From: Chlorogloeopsis sp. ULAP01
Lineage (GTDB): Bacteria > Cyanobacteriota > Cyanobacteriia > Cyanobacteriales > Nostocaceae
Assembly: GCF_030381805.1 (NCBI RefSeq)
Contig: NZ_JAUDRH010000006.1
Location: forward strand, 124,001 to 188,000
DNA: 64,000 nucleotides
Reading direction: 5' to 3'
This document shows positions 28,391 through 37,923 of this stretch, in pieces. Position 1 is the first letter of the stretch, and each line of letters opens with the position of its first letter. The translations under genes were made by a program, and so were the position numbers. Below the pieces are notes generated by a model. The model worked only from the letters and a program-made list of their open reading frames with translations, made no database searches and was not told where the DNA came from.

Positions 28391-28879
28391 TTGCATATAT
28401 ACTGCGTCAGATATAGCGGGGATTTCTGCGTAACGTCCCCACAGCGACTGAACTATGGAATAAACCACTGCTACTACTATGCCGATAAAGATAGTACTTG
28501 CCACCGTTTGGAGTGCAAAACTTAAACCAGGAAGCGCTACAAGGCGCACAATGATGCCACACAGATACACAATAATGTTTAATAGTAAGGCTTGTAATGT
28601 GTTAAATCTAATAAAGTGATTGATTTTTTCGTTCCTAACCACTAAAAGAAATAGAGCAAAGAAAATAATCAGTTCGCCATATGGCCCTAAAATACCGTAG
28701 AGTACTAGTACGGGTTGAAGCGGTATAAACAACACTTGTAGTGCTGGAAATTGTCGGAATAAATATAAACCGAATCCAAGTACACCAATCAAAGGCAACA
28801 AATAAGGCAAGCTAGCAAAAATTCTATCTTTAACCGTTGTAGACCCGCGCCAAGTCATATTGCGTTCTCCTATGGTCAA
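28379..28879 (-). CDS. Tic20-family membrane protein
   Basis: A 166-residue membrane protein with four hydrophobic helices. It is homologous in layout to Tic20, a core of the chloroplast inner-envelope translocon. The signature spans SLPYLLPLIGVLGFGLYLF and INHFIRFNTLQALLLNIIVY. The ATG seven codons in (MTWRGSTTVKDR) may be the true start. In cyanobacteria the function is unsettled. Its 3' end overlaps that of the FAH gene on the opposite strand. Confidence 0.88.
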   Translation of the reverse strand: MTIGERNMTWRGSTTVKDRIFASLPYLLPLIGVLGFGLYLFRQFPALQVLFIPLQPVLVLYGILGPYGELIIFFALFLLVVRNEKINHFIRFNTLQALLLNIIVYLCGIIVRLVALPGLSFALQTVASTIFIGIVVAVVYSIVQSLWGRYAEIPAISDAVYMQLPR

Positions 28880-28945
28880 ACTGCAATAGTTACATGAACC
28901 TAGAATAACGCAGTTAAGTAACTAGTTACATCTTGGAGGTTCTGT

Positions 28946-29143
28946 TCATTCAATATTAACAATCCGGAACCCCATCAGACACTCGTACTGGTCTGGCTGC
29001 TGCTCAGTAATTTTACGGACTACATGACCACAGCGAAGTTGACCTTGACGCCACCGAGGTTGACCACTACTATCAGCGAGTAAACAAGATTGGCAAACCT
29101 GGTGAGGGGCAAGGATTTGATCCTCCATTAAAATCACTAGCAT
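28946..29143 (-). CDS. Small cysteine-containing conserved protein
   Basis: A 65-residue protein; an internal ATG six codons in (MEDQILAPHQVCQSC) may be the true start. It has C-x2-C followed by a third Cys with His (LRCGHVV) and a fourth Cys (YECLMGF), a pattern that could hold one zinc or simply be structural. There is no membrane segment. It precedes the Tic20 gene on the same strand with a gap of 66 bases. I do not recognise a function. Confidence 0.6.
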   Translation of the reverse strand: MLVILMEDQILAPHQVCQSCLLADSSGQPRWRQGQLRCGHVVRKITEQQPDQYECLMGFRIVNIE

Positions 29144-29240
29144 CCAATCCCTCCTTATAGTTCCTCAATTGTTTCTCATATTTCCTCTTGGGCTGATATT
29201 TTGACTGTGGCTTGCGATTCGTCTGTTGTAAACAGCTAGT

Positions 29241-29468
29241 TCATGAATTGTATAGCAGTTGGGTGATTTGTAAGGGCTGAGGATTCAAAGACTCCGTCAA
29301 AATTACGATGTCATCCGTTGCTATGTTAATTGACTTTGCTTGCTTTGGAAAATTTTGTTTGATAGCAACCCAAGCATAATTACCCAAGTGGGCTTTAAAT
29401 TCATTGTAAGTTGGATATTTAAATTTGTAGTAAAAAGCAATACATAAATTCACGAGAACAAGTTGCAA
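29241..29468 (-). CDS. Possible small protein of unknown function
   Basis: A 75-codon frame with plausible coding character (KYPTYNEFKAHLGNYAWVAI) but a weak N-terminus and no clear ribosome site. It may be a truncated remnant: the N-terminal 15 residues are hydrophobic and unlike the rest. It is listed because the surrounding region is otherwise empty. Confidence 0.3.
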   Translation of the reverse strand: MQLVLVNLCIAFYYKFKYPTYNEFKAHLGNYAWVAIKQNFPKQAKSINIATDDIVILTESLNPQPLQITQLLYNS

Positions 29469-29720
29469 TCAGAAATAGTTCATACTTGATATTAAGAAAA
29501 GAGCGTTATGATTATTAACGCACTTATCGAGCTTGCGTCTGGTAATTCAGTTCAGTCAAGACAAATAAATATCAAAATTCATCAGTCAATTGTCAACAAT
29601 CAAAAAAACATTGAAGCCTAGACTTTTGACGTGGACTCTTGACTATGGACTCGAATATATACGCTGCTGCCTTGTACCTTACACCAACTATTGTGCAAAT
29701 TGACCCAAGGATAACTGAAA

Positions 29721-31004
29721 GTGACTCTCAAACATTCAGATTTTCTGACTTCCTCCGATCCTATCGTTGCGGAGTTAATTAACAAAGAACTAAAGCGTCA
29801 ACGCGATCATTTGGAGTTGATTGCTAGTGAAAATTTTACCTCTGCTGCTGTACTGGCTGCACAGGGTTCAGTGCTGACAAATAAATATGCCGAGGGATTA
29901 CCCGGTAAACGTTACTATGGCGGTTGCGAATTCATAGACCAAATTGAACAGATAGCAATTGACCGAATCAAACAATTGTTTGGTGCTGCTCATGCCAATG
30001 TTCAACCCCATTCTGGCGCACAGGCAAATTTTGCGGTGTTTTTGACACTACTAGAACCAGGGGACAAAATTATGGGCATGGACTTGTCTCATGGTGGACA
30101 TCTTACCCACGGTTCACCAGTGAACGTCTCTGGTAAGTGGTTCAAAGTTGTTCATTACGGTGTCAATCAAGAAACAGAACAATTAAACTATGACCAAATT
30201 CGGGAGCTGGCGCTAAGGGAGCGTCCTAAGCTGCTGATTTGTGGTTATTCTGCTTATCCTCGAATTATTGATTTTGAAAAATTCCGCAGTATCGCTGATG
30301 AAATTGGTGCATACTTACTAGCAGATATTGCTCACATTGCTGGTTTGGTTGCTAGCGGTTTGCATCCCAATCCCCTGCCTTATTGTGATGTAGTAACAAC
30401 AACTACTCATAAAACTTTACGTGGCCCCAGGGGTGGTTTAATCATGACTCGTGACCCAGAATTGGGTAAAAAATTGGATAAAGCTGTTTTCCCCGGAACC
30501 CAAGGAGGGCCTCTTGAACACGTGATCGCAGCTAAAGCAGTATCTTTTGGAGAAGCCCTCAAGCCAGAATTTAAGACTTATTCTGCCCAAGTCATTGAAA
30601 ATGCTCGCGCTTTGGCTGCACAGTTGCAAAAACGTGGTTTTAAGCTCGTATCAAATGGAACTGACAATCATTTGATGCTAGTGGATTTACGTACTATTGG
30701 ATTGACAGGCAAGAAGGCAGAACAGTTTTTGAGTGATGTGAATGTCACGACTAACAAAAATACTGTTCCTTTCGATCCAGAGTCGCCATTTGTAACTAGC
30801 GGTTTAAGGCTGGGTTCTCCGGCAATGACAACACGGGGTATGGGAGTTGCAGAATTTACCGAAATTGGTAATATTATTGCCGATCGCCTGTTAAATCCAG
30901 ATTCTGAAGCAATCAGCGAAGATTGTCGCCGACGCGTGGCAGCTTTGTGCGATCGCTTCCCCTTGTACACACATCTGGAAAGTTCTGTACCAGCTTTAGC
31001 ATAA
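29721..31004 (+). CDS. glyA: Serine hydroxymethyltransferase
   Basis: A 427-residue PLP enzyme that interconverts serine and glycine while charging tetrahydrofolate; it also serves photorespiration in cyanobacteria. The start is a GTG preceded by AAGGA at good distance. Conserved blocks are HLELIASENFTSAAVLAAQG, GKRYYGGCEFID, GMDLSHGGHLTHG and the PLP-lysine motif VTTTTHKTLRGPRGG near residue 230. The length is standard. Confidence 0.97.
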   Translation: MTLKHSDFLTSSDPIVAELINKELKRQRDHLELIASENFTSAAVLAAQGSVLTNKYAEGLPGKRYYGGCEFIDQIEQIAIDRIKQLFGAAHANVQPHSGAQANFAVFLTLLEPGDKIMGMDLSHGGHLTHGSPVNVSGKWFKVVHYGVNQETEQLNYDQIRELALRERPKLLICGYSAYPRIIDFEKFRSIADEIGAYLLADIAHIAGLVASGLHPNPLPYCDVVTTTTHKTLRGPRGGLIMTRDPELGKKLDKAVFPGTQGGPLEHVIAAKAVSFGEALKPEFKTYSAQVIENARALAAQLQKRGFKLVSNGTDNHLMLVDLRTIGLTGKKAEQFLSDVNVTTNKNTVPFDPESPFVTSGLRLGSPAMTTRGMGVAEFTEIGNIIADRLLNPDSEAISEDCRRRVAALCDRFPLYTHLESSVPALA

Positions 31005-31015
31005 GGGATAGCTAG

Positions 31016-31042
31016 TAGCTAATGGCTATGAGCCATTAGCTA
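31016..31042. other. Perfect hairpin between glyA and cinA
   Basis: A 12-base perfect stem, TAGCTAATGGCT with AGCCATTAGCTA, and a three-base loop starts 12 bases after the glyA stop. No T-run follows, so it may be an RNA-stabilising or attenuating hairpin rather than an intrinsic terminator. Confidence 0.5.
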
Positions 31043-31132
31043 ACCCTGAGAACAAAAATCTATCAACTTTGGTACCGAACATTACCTGAATTGGGAAGCA
31101 CTCCCGCCAATTAATCCCTATTCCCCAATCTC

Positions 31133-32380
31133 ATGAGTGCAGAAATTATTTGTGTTGGCACTGAACTGCTACTAGGAAATATACTCAACAGTAATTCTCA
31201 ATATTTGGCAATTGAATTAGCAAAATTAGGCATTCCTCACTATTATCAAACAGTAGTAGGAGACAACCCCCAAAGGCTAAAGCAGGTTATTGAAATTGCT
31301 AGTCAAAGAGCAGAAATTTTAATTTTTACTGGTGGACTTGGCCCTACACCTGATGATCTCACCTGCGAAACCATCGCCGATTTTTTTGGTGTCCCCTTAG
31401 TAGAATGCCCAGAAATTATTGAGGACATTGCTCGGAAATTTGCCCAGCGCGGACGCCAAATGACTCCTAGCAACCGTAAGCAAGCTTTGATACCCCAAGG
31501 AGCAAAAATTTTACCTAATCCCACTGGCACGGCACCGGGTATAATTTGGCAGCCAGATTCTAAATTGACTATTTTTACCTTCCCTGGTGTACCGAGTGAA
31601 ATGCAAAGAATGTGGGAAGAAACAGCAGTACCTTATCTGAAAAGCCAGGGTTGGGGCAAGGAAATCATCTACAGTCGGATGTTAAAGTTTTGGGGCATTG
31701 GTGAATCTGCCTTAGCAGAAAAAGTCTCAGCTTATCTTAAATTGCCCAATCCAACGGTTGCACCCTATGCCAGCAAGGGAGAAGTCAAGCTCCGAGTATC
31801 TGCCAAAGCTGCTTCGGAAACTGAGGCGCAAGCGTTAATTGCTCCTGTAGAAAAACAACTCATAGAAATTGCCGGACTGAATTATTATGGTGCTGATGAT
31901 GACACACTTGCTTCCGTAGTTGGTCATAGTTTACGGAAGACAGGAGAAACGCTTTCTGTGGCAGAATCCTGCACAGGTGGTGGACTGGGACAGATGTTGA
32001 CAGAAGTATCTGGTAGCTCTGATTACTTTTGGGGCGGGATAATTTCTTATGACAACTCGGTAAAAGAGAGGCTTTTAGAGGTTAATCCAGAAGACTTAGT
32101 AAAATTTGGGGCGGTAAGTGCTACCGTGGCAGAGCAAATGGCATTGGGAGTACGATCGCGCTTAGGTACTTCTTGGGGATTGAGCATCACTGGTATTGCT
32201 GGGCCGACTGGTGGAATAGAGACTAAGCCAGTGGGTTTAGTATACATCGGTTTAGCAGGGCCAAATAGCGTGGAGAGTATTGAATATCGCTTTGGTACTG
32301 GGCGGAGTCGGTCGTTTGTCCGGCATTTGAGTGCTTGTACAGCATTGGATTTGCTGCGACGGAAGTTGTTGACGAGGTAA
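31133..32380 (+). CDS. cinA: CinA family protein (competence/damage-inducible; NMN amidohydrolase domain)
   Basis: A 415-residue two-domain CinA. The N-terminal molybdopterin-binding-like domain starts SAEIICVGTELLLGNILNSN and contains FTGGLGPTPDDLT. The C-terminal domain (about residues 255-410) matches PncC nicotinamide-nucleotide amidohydrolase, with SVAESCTGGGLGQMLTEVSG and GITGIAGPTGG. In other bacteria CinA is co-expressed with recA and also takes part in pyridine nucleotide salvage. Here it follows glyA and is not linked to recA. Confidence 0.95.
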   Translation: MSAEIICVGTELLLGNILNSNSQYLAIELAKLGIPHYYQTVVGDNPQRLKQVIEIASQRAEILIFTGGLGPTPDDLTCETIADFFGVPLVECPEIIEDIARKFAQRGRQMTPSNRKQALIPQGAKILPNPTGTAPGIIWQPDSKLTIFTFPGVPSEMQRMWEETAVPYLKSQGWGKEIIYSRMLKFWGIGESALAEKVSAYLKLPNPTVAPYASKGEVKLRVSAKAASETEAQALIAPVEKQLIEIAGLNYYGADDDTLASVVGHSLRKTGETLSVAESCTGGGLGQMLTEVSGSSDYFWGGIISYDNSVKERLLEVNPEDLVKFGAVSATVAEQMALGVRSRLGTSWGLSITGIAGPTGGIETKPVGLVYIGLAGPNSVESIEYRFGTGRSRSFVRHLSACTALDLLRRKLLTR

Positions 32381-32428
32381 TAAATATGGTAAACTTGTCA
32401 TACATTAGTATGACAGGTAAAAAAGACA

Positions 32429-32689
32429 ATGCGAATTAATGCCCGATTAGATGAAGAGTCTGCTCGCAAACTAGCCTGTATTAAACAGCAAACCAATCAG
32501 GCAGTTACCGATGTGATTAAGTCTGCTATTGACTTATACTATCAAAAGCTTCAGCACCAGCAACAGAACCCTCATAAATTGCTAATAGAAACTGGTTTTA
32601 TTGGTTGTGGAGAGGCAGAACCAAATTTATCTGTAAACTACAAGTCAATTTTGAAAGATAGCTTGAAAACCAAATATGGTTATAGTTGA
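32429..32689 (+). CDS. Ribbon-helix-helix antitoxin-like protein
   Basis: An 86-residue protein whose first 45 residues fit a ribbon-helix-helix DNA-binding module: strand MRINARLDEESARKLACIKQ, then TDVIKSAIDLYYQKL. The last 40 residues are the probable toxin-binding tail. It overlaps the PIN-domain gene by 14 bases, the typical translational coupling of type II toxin-antitoxin pairs. It probably neutralises the toxin and represses the operon. Confidence 0.8.
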   Translation: MRINARLDEESARKLACIKQQTNQAVTDVIKSAIDLYYQKLQHQQQNPHKLLIETGFIGCGEAEPNLSVNYKSILKDSLKTKYGYS

Positions 32690-33098
32690 TACGGGGTTTT
32701 GGTTAGCTTTGGCAAATCGAAGCGATCGGTATCACACTCAGGCAATAGCGATACTTGCCAATGTAAATGAACCTTTAATTACAACTTGGGCTGTCGTTAC
32801 TGAAACTTGCTACTTACTCCTCACTACGATGGGCAACCATGCTCAAGTAAGTTTCATAAATAACTTATCTTTAGAAGTAATTACAGTTTTTGATTTACAA
32901 CCCCATCATGGCAGACGCATTTGCGAACTGATGGAACAATATGCAGACTTGCCAATGGATCTTGCCGATGCTTCGCTGGTGGTTTTAGCAGAGCATTTGG
33001 GGCATGGAAGAATTTTATCGGTAGATTTTAGAGATTTTAACGCTTACCGTTGGAAGAATCAGTATCCGTTTGAAAATTTGATGTTGTTGGATGGTTGA
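32676..33098 (+). CDS. PIN-domain ribonuclease toxin, VapC-like
   Basis: A 140-residue PIN domain. The four acidic active-site residues are visible: D5 (MVIVDTGFW), E43 (VVTETCYLLL), D95/D98 (MDLADASLVVLAE) and D117 (LSVDFRDF). PIN toxins cleave tRNA or rRNA. The start overlaps the antitoxin gene. All catalytic residues are intact, so the module should be functional. Confidence 0.88.
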   Translation: MVIVDTGFWLALANRSDRYHTQAIAILANVNEPLITTWAVVTETCYLLLTTMGNHAQVSFINNLSLEVITVFDLQPHHGRRICELMEQYADLPMDLADASLVVLAEHLGHGRILSVDFRDFNAYRWKNQYPFENLMLLDG

Positions 33099-33118
33099 GG
33101 AGTGGAGGGCGATCGCTA

Positions 33119-33793
33119 CTATCCAGCTACAACTAAACCATCCTGAACACGAATAGTCCGTTTTGTTTGGGCAGCTATATCTGGTTCGTGAGTCACAATC
33201 ACAATTGTGATTCCTTGATTGTTCAATTCTGTCAACAATTGCATAACTTCGTGGGAAGTTGTGGTGTCTAAAGCTCCTGTTGGCTCATCTGCTAAGACTA
33301 AAGCCGGTCGATTTACCAAAGCGCGAGCAATGGCAACCCGTTGTTGTTGCCCGCCCGACAGTTGGCTGGGGCGGTTATTGATGCGATCGCCTAAACCTAC
33401 CTTAGTTAAGGCTTCAATTGCTCTTTGGCGGCGTTGTGGTTTTGGTACATTGGCATAAACCATCGGTAGCATCACGTTATCTAATGCCGTCGCCCGCGAC
33501 AAAAGATTAAATTGTTGGAATACAAAGCCGATGCGTTGATTGCGGATATACGCTAACTCATCATCATCAAACGTAGTCAAGTTTCTGCCCTCAAGGACGT
33601 AATGCCCTGTTGTCGGACGGTCAAGGCAGCCAATAATATTCATGAGAGTGGATTTACCGGAACCCGACATACCCATAATGGCAACGTACTCCCCTTCCTC
33701 AATAGATAAATCAATTCCCTTGAGTACTGGGACATCCACTTCTCCTAAGCGGTAGGTTTTGGTGATAGATTCCATCCAAATCATTGTTGTCAT
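33119..33793 (-). CDS. MacB-type ABC transporter ATP-binding protein
   Basis: A 224-residue ATPase of the LolD/MacB group. I place the start at the ATG at 33793 because GGAG precedes it by 8 bases; an upstream start would overlap the permease and add eight unsupported residues. Motifs are Walker A GMSGSGKSTLMN, signature LSGGQQQRVAIARAL, Walker B VLADEPTGALD and H-loop VTHEPDIA. It is the last gene of a membrane-fusion-protein/permease/ATPase operon, two bases past the permease stop, and powers the efflux complex. Confidence 0.93.
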   Translation of the reverse strand: MTTMIWMESITKTYRLGEVDVPVLKGIDLSIEEGEYVAIMGMSGSGKSTLMNIIGCLDRPTTGHYVLEGRNLTTFDDDELAYIRNQRIGFVFQQFNLLSRATALDNVMLPMVYANVPKPQRRQRAIEALTKVGLGDRINNRPSQLSGGQQQRVAIARALVNRPALVLADEPTGALDTTTSHEVMQLLTELNNQGITIVIVTHEPDIAAQTKRTIRVQDGLVVAG

Positions 33794-33794
33794 A

Positions 33795-35066
33795 TTAGTC
33801 GCTCCGCAAAGCGGCAATTGGATCTAGTTTGGCGGCGTTGCGTGCAGGGATCACCCCAGCCAATAACCCAACTATGAATGAAAGTCCAAACCCGGCAATG
33901 ACTGACAAGGGAGAAACGACAAACGGAAACTTAAAGATAGTTGCGGCGGTGGCGGCAATGAGAATACCCGCTCCCATGCCAATGCCTCCTCCAACGGTAG
34001 AAATGACGATCGCTTCTGCTAAAAATTGATTGAGAATGGCTCCATAAGTTGCTCCTACTGCTTTGCGAATGCCAATTTCCCGCGTTCGTTCGACAACGGA
34101 AACTAGCATAATATTGGCGATTCCAATTCCCCCAACTAACAATGAAATCCCGGCGATCGCTACCACCATCACCGTAAATAAACCCACAACATTAGTAAAA
34201 GTATTGACAATATCAGCTTGATTCGTTAACCGGAAATCATCAACTGCTGGTGGATAAATATTGTGTCGCAGACGTAAGAGATTGGTTACCTGAAACTGAG
34301 CAGCCTCTAACTGCTCTTGATTGCTGGCTTTAATTAAAATTCCACTGACGGAAACACCTGCTAAAGCATTATTACCAACTAATCTCCGTGACATACTGGT
34401 GAGGGGAATGTAAATTTGGTCATCTCTATCCATAGGCCCCTGAGAACCCTTAGGCTCCATTACCCCGATCACTTCGTAAGCTTCTCCCCGAATCCGGATT
34501 TTCTGACTCAGAGCATTACCACCTTCTCCAAAAAGTGTTCTCTGCACTGTCGGGCCAAGAACAGCAACTTGCGTGGCACTATCAAGTTCTTCTTGAGTAA
34601 AAAATCTGCCTGTTTGCGGGTAGACATTTCTTACTTCTGGGTAGTTCAAATCTGTGCCGTAAATTGTTGTTGATGTATTCTGTCCACCATAGACAACTTG
34701 TGCATTTCGCTGTAAGTAAGCAGAGACAATCTGAGCAGATGGTGCTTGCTGGGCGATCGCCTGAGCATCTTCCCAAGTCAAAGTACTAGTTGAACCAAGT
34801 CCTTGACTGATATATCCGCTTCTAGCAGCACCAGCTAAGACTTGCAAAACATCTGTACCCAATGCTTGTATTTGTTGTTCAACTCCTTTTTGCACACCTT
34901 GACCAACAGAAGTAATCGCAATAACAGAGGAAATACCAATAATTACGCCTAGCATAGTTAATCCTGTGCGTAATTTGTTACTCCACAGTGCCTCCGCAGC
35001 CATTGACAAGATTTCTAGGAATGAAACTGTACGGGTACTCTTTTTTATGTAAAAACCCTTAAGCAT
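33795..35066 (-). CDS. MacB-type ABC transporter permease
   Basis: A 423-residue permease. The first transmembrane helix is near residues 35-55 (TGLTMLGVIIGISSVIAITS). A large periplasmic MacB_PCD domain spans about 60-285. Three helices near the C-terminus carry the FtsX-like core SVVERTREIGIRKAVGAT. This is the single-chain MacB-like layout without a fused ATPase. It sits 23 bases downstream of the membrane fusion protein gene and just ahead of the ATPase gene, so the three form one efflux pump. The exported substrate could be a peptide, siderophore or lipid; sequence does not decide. Confidence 0.93.
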   Translation of the reverse strand: MLKGFYIKKSTRTVSFLEILSMAAEALWSNKLRTGLTMLGVIIGISSVIAITSVGQGVQKGVEQQIQALGTDVLQVLAGAARSGYISQGLGSTSTLTWEDAQAIAQQAPSAQIVSAYLQRNAQVVYGGQNTSTTIYGTDLNYPEVRNVYPQTGRFFTQEELDSATQVAVLGPTVQRTLFGEGGNALSQKIRIRGEAYEVIGVMEPKGSQGPMDRDDQIYIPLTSMSRRLVGNNALAGVSVSGILIKASNQEQLEAAQFQVTNLLRLRHNIYPPAVDDFRLTNQADIVNTFTNVVGLFTVMVVAIAGISLLVGGIGIANIMLVSVVERTREIGIRKAVGATYGAILNQFLAEAIVISTVGGGIGMGAGILIAATAATIFKFPFVVSPLSVIAGFGLSFIVGLLAGVIPARNAAKLDPIAALRSD

Positions 35067-35089
35067 AACAGCTGCATTTAAAACCTATT

Positions 35090-36634
35090 TTACAGAGATC
35101 TGCCACCTCGACCACCACCAGAACCACCTCCCATACCAGGAAAGACTCCGCCTCGCGGTGTTGATTGCGGTCGTGAGCCTGGTGGAAAGCTAAGTAATAC
35201 CCTCTCAGTTCCTTGCAATCCAGATTTGACTTCTGTAAAGTTGTTGGCTGTGGCACCAGTTTTAATAGGGGTAAATACGGCTTCGTTACCCACTCCTGTA
35301 ACGAATACACCTGTGCTTCCTTGCCGACGCACAACTGCTGCTGTTGGCACAACAATAGCATTTTGCAATTGACCAACTTGGAAATCTGCTTCCACATTCA
35401 TCCCTGAGCGCAGTAGATTTTGGGAGTCAGAGACAATAGAAATTTTGACTTGAAAACTAGTAACATTTTGTTCTACTGTCGCCTGAGCAGCAATTTGACT
35501 GACTTTACCCTCAAAAGTTTTGCCTGGGAAGGCATCTGCTCTAATCATGACTTTTTGCCCCAGACGTATTTTGGAAATATTTGTCTCAGCTAGATTTGCG
35601 ACAACCTGATTTGTAGAAGCTAAAGACAATATCGAAGAAGAGGTTGCTGAGGAAACATCACTGCCTGAGGTTGTTGGCGTCACAAAAGCACCGGGATCGG
35701 CGTACTTTTGAGTAACAACACCATCAAAAGGCGCTCTCAGTACAGTGTCATTGATTTTTGTTTGGATCGTTTGCAGCGAACCGCGAGCAGAAGTTACCTG
35801 AGCTTGAGCTGCGTCAATATCTTCTTGGCGCGTTCCAGCTTTGAGGAGTGCCAGGGCTTGTTCTCTTTGCCTTACTACTGCCCTCAGTTGTTCAATATCC
35901 TCTGAACGCGATCCTGCTTTTTGCAATGCCAATGCCTGCTGCGCTTCATTCACCGTAGCTTGTACACTGTCACGATCTGCACGTGCTTGGTTTAAAGCCT
36001 GAAGGGAAATAGCTCCCGCATTGTAAAGTTGCTGGTTGCGGCGGAAATTATCTTCTGCCTTTGTCAAAGTGGCTTGAGCATTGTTTAAACGCGCTTCAGC
36101 TTGTCCAATATCCTGAGGACGATTGCCTGCGATCGCCCTTTGCAAGTTCGCTCTAGCCTCGTCTAATTGTGCTTGTGCCTGTCCAATATCCTGAGGACGA
36201 TTGCCTGCGATCGCCTTTTGTAGGTTCGCTTGTGCTTGTGCTAGTTGTCCTTGTGCTTGGGTGAGTTGCCCTTGCAAATCAGAATCATCCATTTGAGCAA
36301 GTATTTGCCCTTGTTTAACTGTATCTCCTTCTTTCACTAACAATGCTTTAAGTACGCCTGATTCTTTAGGGCTAACGTTAATCGAGCGTTCGGGCTTAAC
36401 TGTACCATTGGCGGAAACTGCAATTGGTAAGCTCTGCCTTTGGACAGGAGCAGTTAAAACCCTTTGTTTTGCATTTCGATTGGGAACAATAACCAGTTGA
36501 CGATATACAGCAAAACCAACTCCACCTAAAAGCAAAAGAATGAGCAGCCAAGATAGCCAACCAGTTCTTTTCTTTTTCTTTGCTTCTGGAAGGAAATTTG
36601 ATGTATCTAAGGAGTGTGGGGTATCAATTTTCAT
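35090..36634 (-). CDS. HlyD/MacA-like membrane fusion protein
   Basis: A 514-residue periplasmic adaptor. One N-terminal membrane anchor lies at about residues 24-46. The lipoyl halves are SINVSPKESGVLKALLVKEG and DTVLRAPFDGVVTQKYADPG. A long alpha-helical hairpin (about 120-290) contains a 26-residue unit, with IAGNRPQDIGQA, repeated in tandem from a 78-base DNA duplication. The beta-barrel and membrane-proximal domains follow. The C-terminus is a Gly/Arg-rich tail (GMGGGSGGGRGG). It heads the operon and connects the permease to an outer-membrane channel encoded elsewhere. Confidence 0.92.
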   Translation of the reverse strand: MKIDTPHSLDTSNFLPEAKKKKRTGWLSWLLILLLLGGVGFAVYRQLVIVPNRNAKQRVLTAPVQRQSLPIAVSANGTVKPERSINVSPKESGVLKALLVKEGDTVKQGQILAQMDDSDLQGQLTQAQGQLAQAQANLQKAIAGNRPQDIGQAQAQLDEARANLQRAIAGNRPQDIGQAEARLNNAQATLTKAEDNFRRNQQLYNAGAISLQALNQARADRDSVQATVNEAQQALALQKAGSRSEDIEQLRAVVRQREQALALLKAGTRQEDIDAAQAQVTSARGSLQTIQTKINDTVLRAPFDGVVTQKYADPGAFVTPTTSGSDVSSATSSSILSLASTNQVVANLAETNISKIRLGQKVMIRADAFPGKTFEGKVSQIAAQATVEQNVTSFQVKISIVSDSQNLLRSGMNVEADFQVGQLQNAIVVPTAAVVRRQGSTGVFVTGVGNEAVFTPIKTGATANNFTEVKSGLQGTERVLLSFPPGSRPQSTPRGGVFPGMGGGSGGGRGGRSL

Positions 36635-37109
36635 TTATCCTTTTGTGTTTAGGAGTGATGGCTACTACAGAGGTACTGCTGCAAGAATTCAAGGTCACTG
36701 GATTGTGGTAGCCCTAGAGTTGTAATTTTTTTAATCTGTGTTATTTCAATTATCTATTTCTAAAATGTTCCCCTTGGGAAGTTTGATGTCACCATATACT
36801 TAAGTCTTGTAATTCTCCAGAAGAAACGATATCTCGATTGGAAGCTTTTATCTAAACTTTGACGAATGCTGGCTTAAATTTGCTCATTGTGACGACCCAC
36901 TATGGCTGCAACTAACATCGTATAATTCGCTCTGGTGCAAGTGTATGATGCGAAAGTCCCAATTTTATACATGACCTAAGTCATAAATTTTGCTGAGATC
37001 TAATTGGATATCTTGACCCATCTATCAGCACAATCAATCGACAAACACTTGCTGCATCCTTCACAATTTGTTACAAAAATACAAAGAACTTCTAGAGGCA
37101 TCAACTCAA
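36635..37109. other. Intergenic region between the divergent efflux and DUF2993 genes
   Basis: About 475 bases that should hold two divergent promoters. I see no gene and no clear operator. AGAGG upstream of 37110 is the probable ribosome site of the DUF2993 gene. Confidence 0.4.
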
Positions 37110-37904
37110 ATGTTCGGCGGACTTACAGGTTTAACAGATCCCAAAGGCACCGACTGGGGAGAGCGGATGCTCAACACCGTTGCTAGCCAAACGATTCGCC
37201 ACCTATTCACCAAAAGCGAGTCAGTAGAAGTCTTTGTCCGCTGTTATCCCTCCAGCAAACTCTTACAAGGCAGTATTGACAGTTTTAAAATGAGTGGTCG
37301 TGGCTTAGTGATTCGCAAAGATTTTGCAGTCGAGGAAATGTCCTTTGAAACTGATGCAGTTGCGATTGATTTTGGCTCTGTTTTGAGTGGCAAATTGAAT
37401 TTGAAACAACCAACACAAGCGATCGCCCAAGTCGTATTATCAGAAGCAGGTATCAACCAATCTTTTCAGGCAGAACTGGTAAGAAATCGTTTAGTGAATT
37501 TATCTTTACCTGCTTTGTCAGCATTATCTGGTGGGAAGCCAGTCTCTTTTAGTGACATTCAGGTGGAGTTGTTACCCCAAAATCGCCTCAAACTTTTGGC
37601 AAAAGCAGATTTAAACAACGGTGAACTCGTGCCATTAAACATGACTGTAACCATAGCTGTAGAAAGGCGCAGACGTATTTCTTTTCAAAACCCGGAAGTT
37701 GAACTTGAGCAAGTGCCAGAAGCACATCGAGAAATGTCTAAAACCTTAAGTCTGGCGCTAGCGGAAATTTTAGATAATATGGTCGATTTAGATCGCTTTG
37801 ATTTGGATGGAGTGAAAATGCGGCTTAACCGTTTAGAAACCGAGGGAAAACGATTAATTTTTAGTGGTTATGCGGAGATTGAGCGTATACCTCGTAGCAG
37901 TTGA
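37110..37904 (+). CDS. DUF2993 / LmeA-like lipid-binding protein
   Basis: A 264-residue protein resembling the DUF2993 family, which in actinobacteria includes the phospholipid-binding LmeA. I take the ATG at 37110 (MFGGLTGLTDPKG); an upstream TTG adds 14 unsupported residues. Segments such as SVEVFVRCYPSSKLLQGSID and MSGRGLVIRKDFAVEEMSF show the beta-strand pattern of this tubular lipid-binding fold. There is no signal peptide, so it is probably cytoplasmic or membrane-peripheral. Confidence 0.8.
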   Translation: MFGGLTGLTDPKGTDWGERMLNTVASQTIRHLFTKSESVEVFVRCYPSSKLLQGSIDSFKMSGRGLVIRKDFAVEEMSFETDAVAIDFGSVLSGKLNLKQPTQAIAQVVLSEAGINQSFQAELVRNRLVNLSLPALSALSGGKPVSFSDIQVELLPQNRLKLLAKADLNNGELVPLNMTVTIAVERRRRISFQNPEVELEQVPEAHREMSKTLSLALAEILDNMVDLDRFDLDGVKMRLNRLETEGKRLIFSGYAEIERIPRSS

Positions 37905-37923
37905 TTAGGAGCGATCGCTTCTT

